DNA from: an uncultured Clostridia bacterium
GTDB lineage: Bacteria; Bacillota; Clostridia; Christensenellales; UBA1242
DNA: 43,373 bases
Assembly (NCBI GenBank): GCA_944372325.1
Contig: CALVYR010000006.1
Location: 1 to 43,373 of the forward strand
Reading direction: 5' to 3'
In this document: one piece after another, positions 23,300 through 32,653 of the stretch
Position numbering within the stretch: position 1 is the first letter of the stretch
Layout of the letters: each line of letters opens with the position of its first letter
Translations under genes and position numbers: made by a program
The notes under the pieces: model-generated
What the model was told of the DNA's origin: nothing
Database searches by the model: none
The model's input: the letters and a program-made list of their open reading frames with translations, nothing else

Positions 23300-24804
23300 T
23301 GTTCTATTCAAATAAGGTGAAAACTAAAGCTACAAAAAATTATAAGATCACATATTCAAGTTTTGCATCTGGAATGAACACAGAGGTTGATGACAATCTG
23401 TTACCACATAAGCAAGGAAAAGTGGTTTATAACTACGAGGTTAAAAACGGCGCATTAAAAACAGGACTTGGCTTTAAAGAACTTACGCTTCCAAACACTT
23501 TTCCCGACGAGTTTGGTGAAAACAGGGTTATAGAAATTTATCAAAATAAGAATATAACAAATCTTTGGCATTTTAGATATTATGATAACCAAAGTGAAAA
23601 CAGAAAACACAAAATTATGTACACTACAGAGGATGGAGATCTTTGCTATTTTGATGTTTTGCACTATGTGTCAAATTCCTTTAAAGTTCCAGATATACCA
23701 CTTTTTACAAGCGTGCCTGTGGCTATCAACTATAGGTTAAACGGGGAAGATTGCATGATTTTTTCTTCTCCAACAGATTCTATGCTAGTGTTCACTCAAA
23801 ACTATCTTGCTCAAACTTATGAAGACGCGCCAAAACTTGTTTCCGTGTGTATTCATTATGAAAGGCTATTTGCAATACTTGAAGGTGAGAGAAATACTCT
23901 TGTGTTTAGTGCGAACTTAGATCCAACGGCTTGGGACTATAACTTAGATGAAGCTGGCTTTATACAGATGGTGGACGAGCGTGGCAGTATGTGTGCAGTG
24001 CTATCCTTTAACGACTATGTATATGTATTTCGTGATTATGGTGTTGCTAGGGTTTCTGCATATGGTTCTCTTGAAGATTTTAGTGTAAGTCAACTGTTTA
24101 TATCCAGCGTTAAAATCTATGGCGGAACAGTTTGCTCATGCGGGGACAGAATTATGTTCTTGGCAAAAGATGGCATTCACTATTTTGGCGGTTATTCAAC
24201 CACAAAACTTAATCTCGGCATTGAAAGTATGTTTGAGGGTATAGAAAATGAGAGTGCTTCAGCCGTATTTCATAATGGAAAATATTACCTGGCTTGTAAA
24301 TTAAATTTCCCAGATGACAAAGTTATCGGCTGTGAAAGTGGCTCATTTGTCAATAATGCGCTTATTGAATACGATTTAACAACTGGCGAAATAAATATCA
24401 CGCGCGGGGTAGATATTAATAAGATGATTAGCCTTGAAGAGGGTGAAATATCTAAACTTGTGGCTTGTTTTAATGGAACCTTTGCAAATAAAATGGGGGA
24501 ACTTACTCATGACGGCAAACTTTTTGGAACACCTTTAAAAAGCGTGTGGCTATCACCAAATTCAAATCTTGGATATGCTGGAAAGCAGAAGTGCATTAAA
24601 GAGGTGTATTTAAAAAGTGAATACGATTGCAAGGTAATTATCAAATCTGATATAGAGGAAAAGGAATATATAGTTTCAGGCAAGCCTAAAACGCAGAGAA
24701 TAAAAACTAATGTTCGTGGAGAGTATATAGAAATTAGTTTTATTTCAGAACAGGCAGACGCAAATATATCTTGCCCGGAAGTGGTGCTTTCAGTTTATGG
24801 ATGA
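23299..24804 (+). CDS. Head stabilisation / tail-hub protein (gp10/TTPB-like)
   Basis: 501 residues from GTG 23299, five bases after AGGAGGTGG; a further in-frame GTG at 23290 lies inside the ribosome site. It opens with YSSFASGMNTEV and a KNGALKTGLG turn typical of phage propeller proteins, followed by repeated blade-like beta segments (HYERLFAIL, FNDYVYVFRDYGVARV, GGTVCSCGDRIMFLAKDGIHYFGG, HNGKYYLACK). Such proteins follow the adaptor and seal the head or form the short tail. No tailspike or needle follows it. Confidence 0.7.
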   Translation: MFYSNKVKTKATKNYKITYSSFASGMNTEVDDNLLPHKQGKVVYNYEVKNGALKTGLGFKELTLPNTFPDEFGENRVIEIYQNKNITNLWHFRYYDNQSENRKHKIMYTTEDGDLCYFDVLHYVSNSFKVPDIPLFTSVPVAINYRLNGEDCMIFSSPTDSMLVFTQNYLAQTYEDAPKLVSVCIHYERLFAILEGERNTLVFSANLDPTAWDYNLDEAGFIQMVDERGSMCAVLSFNDYVYVFRDYGVARVSAYGSLEDFSVSQLFISSVKIYGGTVCSCGDRIMFLAKDGIHYFGGYSTTKLNLGIESMFEGIENESASAVFHNGKYYLACKLNFPDDKVIGCESGSFVNNALIEYDLTTGEINITRGVDINKMISLEEGEISKLVACFNGTFANKMGELTHDGKLFGTPLKSVWLSPNSNLGYAGKQKCIKEVYLKSEYDCKVIIKSDIEEKEYIVSGKPKTQRIKTNVRGEYIEISFISEQADANISCPEVVLSVYG

Positions 24805-24946
24805 TTTAGAAATATATTATAAAATTCAAAGATTTAAGCGAAGAAAATATTACGAACAAAGCAGTGAAGTTTTAAATTTAAGAAAAATGCAAAAGGAGAA
24901 AATATGTACACATACAAATTTACAGATGAACAATCTGAAAAAATAA
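24797..24946 (+). CDS. Possible 49-aa basic peptide
   Basis: An ATG overlapping the end of the propeller gene by 8 bases opens a 49-codon frame rich in Lys, Arg and Tyr, ending inside the next gene. The ATGGATGA overlap would allow translational coupling, but there is no Shine-Dalgarno and it overlaps a well-supported start at 24904. Listed as a weak candidate because it fills the only gap in the operon. Confidence 0.25.
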   Translation: MDDLEIYYKIQRFKRRKYYEQSSEVLNLRKMQKEKICTHTNLQMNNLKK

Positions 24947-25773
24947 AAAAACAAACAGATCTTTTTGACGAGTTTAAAAACATTGATAAAAAATATTCTT
25001 TTGATAATTCTAGTTTGACCTTAGATAGAATGGAGTACACAGCTCCCACTCAGGAAGAGGTGGAGGAGAGTGCAAAGTCTAGCTTGCAAAGCTATTTAGA
25101 CCAAGGTAAAAATGATATATTAGAAGAATATTCAAGCAAGGTTAATAGCATAAATGATCTTCAATCTACAAATAAAGAAAATTTAAGCGCGCAAAAGGAT
25201 AGTTTAAAAAACACCTATCAAGAACTAAAACAAAACGCTTCAGAAGATTCCATAAAGCGCGGACTTGCAAGATCTTCAATTATTGTAAATGTTCTTGAAG
25301 CGTTTGACCAAAAAATGCTTGATGAGTATTCTAATTTAGATAGAGAATATACTCAGAAGTTCCAAGAACTAGAGGAGGAAAAATCTTTACTTGAAAACCA
25401 GAAGGAAAGTGCATTAAAATCTTTTGATATTTCCTATGCAACAAAACTTAATGAAAAGATAGAAGAGATCAATAATGAAATTGCAGAAAAAGAAAAGGAA
25501 GTATTAGAGTATAACAACAAGATTGCAGAAACTGAGGCTGAATATAAATTAAATCAGCAAAAGCAAAATCAAGAACTTGTAGATTTTATTGGTAAATATG
25601 GTTCTACCGCACTAAATAGAGTTAAAGAGGAAGAAAAATATAATAGAGCGCTATCATATTTCTACACTTTAGATAAGGATGAAGCCTTAGCTGAACTTTT
25701 AAACAATGACCAATATAAAGTAGAACTTGGTTCTTATTATAGCAAACTTGAACAGACTCTAAGAAATAGATAG
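24904..25773 (+). CDS. Coiled-coil structural protein of the cassette
   Basis: 289 residues, almost entirely helical, rich in Glu, Lys, Gln and Asn, with long heptad-like stretches (about 130-215: LEEEKSLLENQ, IEEINNEIAEKEKEVLEYN). AAAGGAG precedes the ATG. In podovirus-like phages this place is taken by internal or ejection proteins, but those are longer. It could be a minor virion or ejection protein; no family recognised. Confidence 0.6.
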   Translation: MYTYKFTDEQSEKIKKQTDLFDEFKNIDKKYSFDNSSLTLDRMEYTAPTQEEVEESAKSSLQSYLDQGKNDILEEYSSKVNSINDLQSTNKENLSAQKDSLKNTYQELKQNASEDSIKRGLARSSIIVNVLEAFDQKMLDEYSNLDREYTQKFQELEEEKSLLENQKESALKSFDISYATKLNEKIEEINNEIAEKEKEVLEYNNKIAETEAEYKLNQQKQNQELVDFIGKYGSTALNRVKEEEKYNRALSYFYTLDKDEALAELLNNDQYKVELGSYYSKLEQTLRNR

Positions 25774-25774
25774 T

Positions 25775-26011
25775 ATGTGGCAAGACATTTTAAATATAAT
25801 AATTAGCAATGGTATTTTTGCCATACTATTTGTATCACTTTTATTTATTCAAATTAAGGATAGTAAGCGTAGAGAGGAAAAATATCAAGATGCAATTAAA
25901 AGACTTTCTCATCACTTAGATGTTGTAGAGGATATAAAGGAAGATATTAAAGAGATGAAAAAAGTTATAGTAATGCCAAAGAAAAAAGGGAAAAAATTAA
26001 ATGAAGTTTAA
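25775..26011 (+). CDS. BhlA/UviB-like small membrane protein
   Basis: 78 residues: one N-terminal membrane helix (about 5-27; IIISNGIFAILFVSLLFI) followed by a charged helix with REEKYQDAIKRL and a basic end. This is the layout of BhlA/UviB, the bacteriocin-release holin-like family. It starts two bases after the previous stop and has no Shine-Dalgarno, so it is probably coupled. It could form membrane lesions for particle release. Confidence 0.65.
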   Translation: MWQDILNIIISNGIFAILFVSLLFIQIKDSKRREEKYQDAIKRLSHHLDVVEDIKEDIKEMKKVIVMPKKKGKKLNEV

Positions 26012-26291
26012 AGATAGAATAAAATCTTATGGTTTTTGGACAGCTCTATCTGGCGCTGTAGTAATTTTAGCGCAATCTATAGCTAAGTGCTTTGGTGTAG
26101 AGATAGAGGAGGAATTAATTTCAAATATAATAATGTCTATCTGTGGTGTGCTTGTAGTGTTTGGGGTTGTTACAATGCCAAATAAAAAAGAAACAGAAGA
26201 AAACACAGAAGAAACAGAAATTAACCAAGAAGAAAATTCAGAAGAAAAAGACAAAGAAAATATAGTAGAAATTGAAGATAAAAAAGATTAA
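26001..26291 (+). CDS. phi LC3-like holin
   Basis: 96 residues. KFKDRIKSYGFWTALSGAVVILAQ starts like the phi-LC3 holin family, with two membrane helices (about 12-30 and 40-58) and a long, very acidic tail (about 62-96). It overlaps the BhlA-like gene by 11 bases and is the last gene of the operon. No endolysin follows, unlike in most lysis cassettes. Confidence 0.7.
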   Translation: MKFKDRIKSYGFWTALSGAVVILAQSIAKCFGVEIEEELISNIIMSICGVLVVFGVVTMPNKKETEENTEETEINQEENSEEKDKENIVEIEDKKD

Positions 26292-26340
26292 AAATATAAT
26301 AGAAATCTTAAAATAATTTAAAATAAATTAAATAAAAACG

Positions 26341-26378
26341 CCCTAAAATATGATTTTCATGTTTTAGGGTATTTTTTT
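26341..26378 (+). terminator. Terminator at the end of the phage cassette
   Basis: CCCTAAAA (26341-26348) pairs with TTTTAGGG (26362-26369), with an inner ATG/CAT extension, followed by seven Ts. It defines the right end of the capsid transcript. Confidence 0.85.
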
Positions 26379-26598
26379 ATGTAATAAATTTTATAAATCA
26401 AAATAGTTTTACAAAAAAATACAGTTTGTTATTATAAAGTATAAACTATTTAACAAATTATTATATAAAAATAGAATTAATAACATAATAAAAAATCTTT
26501 AAAAATTTGCGATTTGTCAAGCTGGATAATATAAAATTGCTTTAAGATGGCGTTGAGTAGAAAAAATGCAATTTTTTTTAAAAAATGTTTTAGTTCGC

Positions 26599-26628
26599 TT
26601 GACAAAACTTTGCGGGGGGGGGTAAAAT
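26599..26628 (+). promoter_or_regulatory. LRR-protein promoter with G9 tract in the spacer
   Basis: Consensus TTGACA (26599-26604) and TAAAAT (26623-26628) with an 18-base spacer whose last nine bases (26614-26622) are all G. Change in tract length by slipped-strand mispairing would change the spacer and so promoter strength. The rest of the 26379-26728 gap is AT-rich and shows nothing else. Confidence 0.75.
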
Positions 26629-26728
26629 TAGCATGAATAAAAAGTGTTAGTATATAAAAATGTAATACTAGCAATATTAACAGGAATAATAAAAATATAG
26701 TTAAGCAAAATAAACAAAGGAGTAAAAT

Positions 26729-29437
26729 ATGAAGAAAAGAGCAAAAATAATTGCAATAGTAAGCACTTTATGTTTGTGCTTGTCCTTGTTTGTAATTGGC
26801 GTACTTGCTGTGTCAACAGCATCGCTAAGCGTAACAAGCACACTAAGTTTTAAGTCTAATGGTGCTTATGTTATGGTAGATGGGCAGTTAAAACAAGGTG
26901 CAACAAAGGAAAGTGCAACCTTGCAAAGCGGAGCGCCAACATATAAATATAAAGGTTATTCCTATAACTGCATTGGTGGAACGGGAGCAGATAAAGATAA
27001 GCCAGACGGCACTGCTTCATTAGAAAACTTTGTAGATGCAAATGGTGCACCAAATGCCACATGGGAAATAGGAGAAATAACTTTTTCTGAAACATTGCCA
27101 GTAGCAGTTTATCATTTTACATTTACAAACTACTCTGCAATGATGGTTGCTGTTTCAGTAAGTTCTAATATTCAAGACTTAAACGCAGATTTAGCAGGAA
27201 AGGTTAGCATAACAGAAAGTTTTGAAAGTGGTAGCACCATAGATGCTTACGATGGCACAACTGCTAAAACAACAGTTTACACAATAACAGTGGAAATAAC
27301 AGACTATACAACAGGTTTTGAGAATAAACAATTAGATTTAACAATTCAGTTTGACACAGCAGAATTAAATAGAGAATACTTTAAATATAACACAGCTGGC
27401 ACGCAAATAACAGGTTTATCTGAAAAATATTTTGAAGATAATCCAACTGTATTAATAGTTCCAGCATATTCTGAAAGTGGTCAAAAATTGACAATTAAAA
27501 GTGGTACTTATATATCTGGTGTGAGTTATACTGCAACATTTAATGGTTTAGTATCACCAACAGTAATATTACAAGAAGGGTTAACAAGTGTGCCTGATCG
27601 TGCCTTTTATAAATGCAGTAGTTTAAGTAGCATAACAATTCCAGAAGGAGTAAAAAGTATAGGTGATCGTGCCTTTTATGGTTGCAGTAGTTTAAGTAGC
27701 ATAAACATACCAGAAGGAGTAACAAGTATAGGTGAGTATACTTTTTATTATTGCAGTAGTTTAAGTAGCGTGACTTTTGGTGAAAATAGCCAATTAACAA
27801 GTATAGGTCAGCATGCCTTTAAAGGTTGCAGTAGTTTAAGTAGCATAACAATTCCAGAAGGAGTAAAAAGTATAGGTTTGGATTTCTTTTTTAATTGCAG
27901 TAGTTTAAGTACCGTAACTTTTGGTGAAAACAGTCAGTTAACAAGTATAGGTTCTCAAGCCTTTTTGGGTTGCAGTAGTTTAAGTAGCATAAACATACCT
28001 GATGGTGTAAAAAGTATAGGTTTAAGTGCCTTTAATGGTTGCAGTAGTTTAAGTAGCATAAACATACCAGAAGGAGTAACAATTATAGAAAATGCTGCCT
28101 TTTCTGATTGCAGAAGTTTAAGTAGCATAAACATACCTGATGGAGTAACAATTATAGAAGATAATGCTTTTGGAGGTTGCAGTAGTTTAAGTAGCATAAC
28201 AATTCCAGAAGGAGTAACAAGTATAGGTCGTTATGCCTTTTCTTATTGCAATTCACTAGTAGAAGTATATAACTATTCACCAAGTATAACAGTAAATAAA
28301 GGTGAAACAAGTGGTTCAAACAATGGATATTTAGGGCAATATGCATTAGCAGTATATAATTCTTCAGATGAAAAGCCAGCATCTAAAATATCAGTAAAAG
28401 ACAATGTGCAATATTATACAGATGGCACAGATATAATAGCAATAGGCACATACGGCAATAGAAATACAATAAATAAAATAACCTTTAAAGATGATACAAC
28501 TAAGATAAACAAATATGCCTTTGGTAGTTGTTATGCTTTAACTAGCGTAACTTTGCCAAGAAGTGTAATAAGTATAGATTCTTCTGCCTTTTCTGGTTGC
28601 CATGCCTTAGCAGAAGTATATAACTATTCAAGTTATAATGTTTCAAGTTATTTTAGTTATGAAAAAGTAATACATACTACAAATGAACAAACAAAAATAT
28701 TAAAAGAAGATGGAATGCAGTATTATGATAATGGTAATGGAAAATATATAGCATTATCACCAATAGATAGGTCAAGCATAAAAGAAGTAAATATAAAAGC
28801 TGGTACTATTGAAATAAATCAACGTGCCTTTTATGAATGCTATAATTTAACTAGGGTTAGTTTGCCAAATAGTGTAACAAGTATAGGTTCTTCTGCCTTT
28901 TATGATTGCAGTAGTTTAAGTAGCATAAATATTCCAGAAGGAGTAACAAGTATAGGTAATAATGCCTTTGATGGTTGCAGTAGTTTAAGTAGCATAAACA
29001 TACCTGATGGTGTAAAAAGTATAGGTTCTAGTGCCTTTAATGATTGCAGTAGTTTAAGTAGCGTGGTTTTTGGTGAAAACAGCAAGTTAACAAGTATAGG
29101 TTCTTCTGCCTTTGAAGGTTGCGATTCTCTAGAAAGTATAACTTTGCCAAGCAGTGTAAAAAGTATAGGTTTTAGGGCCTTTTATGGTTGTAGTAATTTA
29201 ACCTTAGATTTAACAAAGGTTGTTTGGGCTGATTTAACTTTAGGTTCTAATTCAATTAACCCTGGTTCATCAACTGCATCAGTTGTTATAATAGTGGCAG
29301 ATAATGTTTCTATTGATACAGTAAAAACGCAACTTACTACCGCAGTTAAATATGCATCTTCTGACACAGTTCAAATAAAACAAGGCTCTACAACTTATGT
29401 TTGGAATGGTACTGCTTGGGCAGAACAAACGGCTTAA
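26729..29437 (+). CDS. BspA-type leucine-rich-repeat surface protein
   Basis: 902 residues; GGAG 6 bases before the ATG, leader about 95 bases. Signal peptide or N-terminal anchor about 1-31. Residues about 32-215 form a beta-rich domain with no repeats, recalling the head of TasA-like or other exported biofilm proteins (weak). From about 265 on run LRR_5 repeats of about 23 residues (SLSSINIPEGVTSIG..AF.GCS), in two blocks (about 275-510 and 590-820) joined by non-LRR linkers. There is no LPXTG or C-terminal helix, so anchoring is unclear. BspA-like LRRs bind host or microbial ligands. The codon pattern of the repeats is very uniform. Confidence 0.88.
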   Translation: MKKRAKIIAIVSTLCLCLSLFVIGVLAVSTASLSVTSTLSFKSNGAYVMVDGQLKQGATKESATLQSGAPTYKYKGYSYNCIGGTGADKDKPDGTASLENFVDANGAPNATWEIGEITFSETLPVAVYHFTFTNYSAMMVAVSVSSNIQDLNADLAGKVSITESFESGSTIDAYDGTTAKTTVYTITVEITDYTTGFENKQLDLTIQFDTAELNREYFKYNTAGTQITGLSEKYFEDNPTVLIVPAYSESGQKLTIKSGTYISGVSYTATFNGLVSPTVILQEGLTSVPDRAFYKCSSLSSITIPEGVKSIGDRAFYGCSSLSSINIPEGVTSIGEYTFYYCSSLSSVTFGENSQLTSIGQHAFKGCSSLSSITIPEGVKSIGLDFFFNCSSLSTVTFGENSQLTSIGSQAFLGCSSLSSINIPDGVKSIGLSAFNGCSSLSSINIPEGVTIIENAAFSDCRSLSSINIPDGVTIIEDNAFGGCSSLSSITIPEGVTSIGRYAFSYCNSLVEVYNYSPSITVNKGETSGSNNGYLGQYALAVYNSSDEKPASKISVKDNVQYYTDGTDIIAIGTYGNRNTINKITFKDDTTKINKYAFGSCYALTSVTLPRSVISIDSSAFSGCHALAEVYNYSSYNVSSYFSYEKVIHTTNEQTKILKEDGMQYYDNGNGKYIALSPIDRSSIKEVNIKAGTIEINQRAFYECYNLTRVSLPNSVTSIGSSAFYDCSSLSSINIPEGVTSIGNNAFDGCSSLSSINIPDGVKSIGSSAFNDCSSLSSVVFGENSKLTSIGSSAFEGCDSLESITLPSSVKSIGFRAFYGCSNLTLDLTKVVWADLTLGSNSINPGSSTASVVIIVADNVSIDTVKTQLTTAVKYASSDTVQIKQGSTTYVWNGTAWAEQTA
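27590..29120 (+). repeat. DNA-level tandem repeats in the LRR gene
   Basis: Units of about 69 bases, often keeping the block TGCAGTAGTTTAAGTAGCAT unchanged, recur across 27590-28260 and again in 28850-29110. Such near-identical units can recombine and change repeat number. Confidence 0.8.
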
Positions 29438-29534
29438 AAATATTCTAAAATAAATAAGTTAGATAAAAGTTTAAAATAATATTGTACAACAAAACTCTTT
29501 TATAATTTACTTTATAAAATTGAATTTTTAAATA

Positions 29535-29610
29535 AAAACACCACATAGGTATAAGCAATTTAATAGCTAAGTTATTGAATATTTACTTAAAACTTTATGT
29601 GGTGTTTTTT
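29535..29610 (+). terminator. Long-loop terminator after the LRR gene
   Basis: AAACACCACATA (to 29547) pairs with TATGTGGTGTTT (from 29596) across a loop of about 48 bases, followed by Ts. 29611-29760 is AT-rich with no gene. Confidence 0.7.
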
Positions 29611-29823
29611 ATAACTTATATAATTTTAATTTACTATGTGTAAAATTCTTTTTAGAACATTGAAACATTGATAAAATTATCATGACTTTTTCACATTATT
29701 TCAAATCGTTTAGGCTTTTCTTTTAACTTTTAAAAAATTTTTAAAATAAAAAAGGAATTTAAGATCCTTATGTCGAATATACTTATTAGTTGCGATTTTT
29801 TCGGCAAAAGGGTCTTATTTTTA

Positions 29824-31596
29824 ATGTCAGGTAAAGGATTTAACTCCGATTTCATTGAAAAACTAAAGAGTAAAAATGAAATTGTTAGCACTATTTCTAA
29901 ATATATACATGTGGAGAAAAAAGGAAAAAATTATTGGGCTTGTTGCCCCTTTCATTCTGAGAAAACTCCATCTTTTTGCATTAATGAATATGACCAATAT
30001 TATCACTGCTTTGGCTGTAAGGAATCTGGCGATGTTATAACTTTTATAATGAAATATGAAAATCTAGATTATCCTGATGCAGTTGAAGAACTTGCAAAAA
30101 ATGCAGGCATGGAACTTCCAAAATATTCTGGCGATGAAAAGTTTTTAGAAAGAAAAAGGGAAAAGGACGAGCTACTTAGCATTTTAAATTTAGCAAGAGA
30201 GCACTATAAGGCAAACATATATTTAAAAGAAACAAAACCTGCTCAGGAATACATAAAAAAACGCGGATTAGGCAGGAGAGAACTTGAAAACTTTGAGATA
30301 GGTTATAGTTTAAATTATGACGATTTAGTCAATTATTTAACAGGGAAGGGCAAAAAGTTAGAAGACATTAGAAAGGCGGGGCTAATTGAGAGTGGAAACA
30401 AAGGCTACTACGATGTTTTAGCGGGTAGACTTATATTTCCTATAGTAAACGCAAGTAACGATTGCATTGGGTTTAGCGCTCGTGACCTTACTGGCAAAAG
30501 CATGGCAAAATATAAAAATACTCCGTCTACTCCTGTGTTTGATAAAAGTAAAACTGTTTATGCAATAAACCTTGTAAAAAAGGAAAAACAGACAAATGGC
30601 ATACCTAACATTATAATTGTTGAAGGGCAGATAGATGTTATAGCTATGCATAAGGCAGGTTTTAAGCAGACGGTGGCATGCCTTGGAACGGCGTTTACTA
30701 ACGACCACGCAAAGGAACTTAAAAGATATTCTGAAAATATTGTGCTCTGCTTTGACGGAGACTTTGCAGGAATTAAAGCAAGTTTAAGAGCAATTGGAAT
30801 TCTTGAAAGTGCCGGGCTAAATGTTAAAGTTGCAATGCTTCCAGACGGAAAAGATCCAGATGAATATCTAAAAGAGTTTGGGGCGGACAAGCTTAAAGAG
30901 CTTCTTCAAAATGCTGTGCCTACCACAGACTTTAAAATTTTATCTGTGAAGAAAAAATATAACCTTTCACATCCTGCTGATAAAACAAAGTTTGTAAGCG
31001 AGGCACTAAATGTTTTAAGAGAGCTCTCTTCAGAAACGGAAAAAGATGTATACTTAAAGGTTATAAAGGATATATCAGGTGTGCCACTTGATGTACTTCG
31101 CCGTGACCTTTTAGGACAAGCTCGTGAAGAAAGTCATGAAGAAAAGCTAGTAAAGCCATTAAATGTGAGCACTAAGGCACTAAGCTATATTTTAGCATGT
31201 ATGCTTCATAGAAAAGATTTTGCAGATGTAAAGTTTGATTTGTCTAAACTAATTCAAGACCCAAATCAAAATGCACTCTATTCTTTAATTAAAGAAAGGA
31301 AAAATAGCGGAGAGGAACTTCACATAACAACGCTTTTTGATTACTTCGATGTAGAAAACCAGCCTGAAATTAAGGATATAATAAATTACAACTTTGAAGA
31401 AATTAAAGACGAGAAACAATATTTTGAAGAATGCCTTTGGCTTGTGGTTGAAAGTTATTTAAAGGATAAACAAGCAAAACTTACCACTATGTTTAAAGAA
31501 GCCACCTCGCAAGAGGAGAGGAAAAAAATTTTAGAGGAGCTAAACAAGCTCACAAAACAAGTGAAGAATAAAAATTTGGAGGATTTTAATGCTTAA
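29824..31596 (+). CDS. dnaG: DNA primase
   Basis: Makes RNA primers at the replication fork. From ATG 29824 it has 590 residues and begins [21 protein letters not shown], the usual primase start. An in-frame ATG at 29770 would add 18 unusual residues and cannot be excluded. The zinc-binding domain has CCPFH and, 20-odd residues on, CFGC. The TOPRIM core shows IIVEGQIDV and CFDGD. A C-terminal DnaB-binding domain follows. It overlaps rpoD by 8 bases, forming the macromolecular-synthesis operon. Confidence 0.94.
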   Translation: MSGKGFNSDFIEKLKSKNEIVSTISKYIHVEKKGKNYWACCPFHSEKTPSFCINEYDQYYHCFGCKESGDVITFIMKYENLDYPDAVEELAKNAGMELPKYSGDEKFLERKREKDELLSILNLAREHYKANIYLKETKPAQEYIKKRGLGRRELENFEIGYSLNYDDLVNYLTGKGKKLEDIRKAGLIESGNKGYYDVLAGRLIFPIVNASNDCIGFSARDLTGKSMAKYKNTPSTPVFDKSKTVYAINLVKKEKQTNGIPNIIIVEGQIDVIAMHKAGFKQTVACLGTAFTNDHAKELKRYSENIVLCFDGDFAGIKASLRAIGILESAGLNVKVAMLPDGKDPDEYLKEFGADKLKELLQNAVPTTDFKILSVKKKYNLSHPADKTKFVSEALNVLRELSSETEKDVYLKVIKDISGVPLDVLRRDLLGQAREESHEEKLVKPLNVSTKALSYILACMLHRKDFADVKFDLSKLIQDPNQNALYSLIKERKNSGEELHITTLFDYFDVENQPEIKDIINYNFEEIKDEKQYFEECLWLVVESYLKDKQAKLTTMFKEATSQEERKKILEELNKLTKQVKNKNLEDFNA

Positions 31597-32644
31597 CGAA
31601 AAATTAGAAATTGAATTTAAAAAATTTTTAGATATAGGGCATAAAAAAGGTTCTGTAAACGATGAAGATATCTATGCCAAACTCTTTAAAGCAGAGGCTA
31701 CAGCAGACGAAACTAACGAGTTTATTAAAAGGCTAGAGGACCATGGCATTAAAATTATTAAAACCATAGAGCCAGAAAAGGATATGAATCTTGACAACAT
31801 TTTAGTTCAAGTAAACTCCGATGACCCTGTTAAAATGTACTTAAAGGATATTGGAAAAGCTCCTCTGCTTTCTCCAGAAGAGGAAGTGGAGCTTGCAAAG
31901 CGTGTGTTACAAGGTGATGAGTATGCTAAAGCTAAGCTTTCTGAAAGCAATTTAAGGCTTGTTGTAAGCATAGCAAAACGCTATGTTGGTCGCTCTGGAA
32001 TGCAATTTTTAGACCTAATCCAAGAGGGAAACATAGGCCTTATTAAAGCTGTTGAAAAGTTCGATTACACAAAGGGCTTCCGTTTTTCAACCTATGCAAC
32101 ATGGTGGATACGCCAAAGCATAACTCGTGCTATGGCAGATCAAGCTAGAACTATTAGAATTCCAGTTCACATGGTGGAAACAATTCATAAGCTAACTCGT
32201 GCTACGCGTCAACTCATTCAAAAGTTAGGGCGAGATCCAACCACAGAGGAAATTGCTGAAGCTATGGGTATATCTGCGGAAAAAGTTAGTGAAATTCAAA
32301 AGATCGCTCAAGATCCAATTTCACTAGAAAGCCCAGTAGGTGAAGAAGATGACAGCAAGATTGCTGATTTCATAGAAGATGAAACAATAAAATCTCCTGT
32401 GGAAGTAGCAAGTCAGAACCTTCTTCGCGAACAGTTACTTTCTATAATAGAAACGCTTACTCCAAGAGAGCAAAAAGTTATAAGGCTTCGTTACGGGCTA
32501 GATGATTCTCATCCTAGAACGCTTGAAGAGGTGGGCAGAGAGTTCAATGTTACGCGTGAAAGAATTCGTCAGATAGAAGCTAAGGCTTTAAGAAAATTAA
32601 GGCACCCATCAAGAGCTAAAAAACTTGTAGATTTTAATGAATAA
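31589..32644 (+). CDS. rpoD: Primary sigma factor RpoD
   Basis: 351 residues, short-type sigma-A. A reduced region 1.1 (about 1-70) is followed by [11 protein letters not shown] (1.2), the region 2 core ([20 protein letters not shown] and [13 protein letters not shown]), region 3, and region 4 with [19 protein letters not shown] precedes the ATG. It recognises the TTGACA/TATAAT promoters listed here. Confidence 0.97.
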   Translation: MLNEKLEIEFKKFLDIGHKKGSVNDEDIYAKLFKAEATADETNEFIKRLEDHGIKIIKTIEPEKDMNLDNILVQVNSDDPVKMYLKDIGKAPLLSPEEEVELAKRVLQGDEYAKAKLSESNLRLVVSIAKRYVGRSGMQFLDLIQEGNIGLIKAVEKFDYTKGFRFSTYATWWIRQSITRAMADQARTIRIPVHMVETIHKLTRATRQLIQKLGRDPTTEEIAEAMGISAEKVSEIQKIAQDPISLESPVGEEDDSKIADFIEDETIKSPVEVASQNLLREQLLSIIETLTPREQKVIRLRYGLDDSHPRTLEEVGREFNVTRERIRQIEAKALRKLRHPSRAKKLVDFNE

Positions 32645-32653
32645 GGAGAAGAT

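Larger units (their letters stand above)
11640..26378. mobile_element. Phage-derived packaging/capsid cassette
   Basis: A contiguous set of control region, regulator, large terminase, portal, scaffold-like, coat, head-completion and holin-like genes, bounded by intrinsic terminators at 11515-11547 and 26341-26378. Gene order and protein sizes resemble a short-tailed (P22/T7-like) head module. No integrase, recombinase, repressor-Cro pair, replication gene, tape measure, tail fibre or endolysin is present, and no att-site repeats were seen at its ends. Core genes (ychF, dnaG-rpoD) flank the wider region. Confidence 0.65.

Noticed and set aside
27590..28260. Regularly spaced repeats that might be read as a CRISPR array
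   Set aside because: They lie inside one long open frame, units are contiguous and of about 69 bases, and they encode LRR_5 repeats; there are no unique spacers and no cas genes.
27955..29085. Reverse-strand open frames within the LRR gene (for example 27955-28197 and 28900-29085)
   Set aside because: They are repeat-driven shadows of the plus-strand LRR codons with no ribosome-binding sites.
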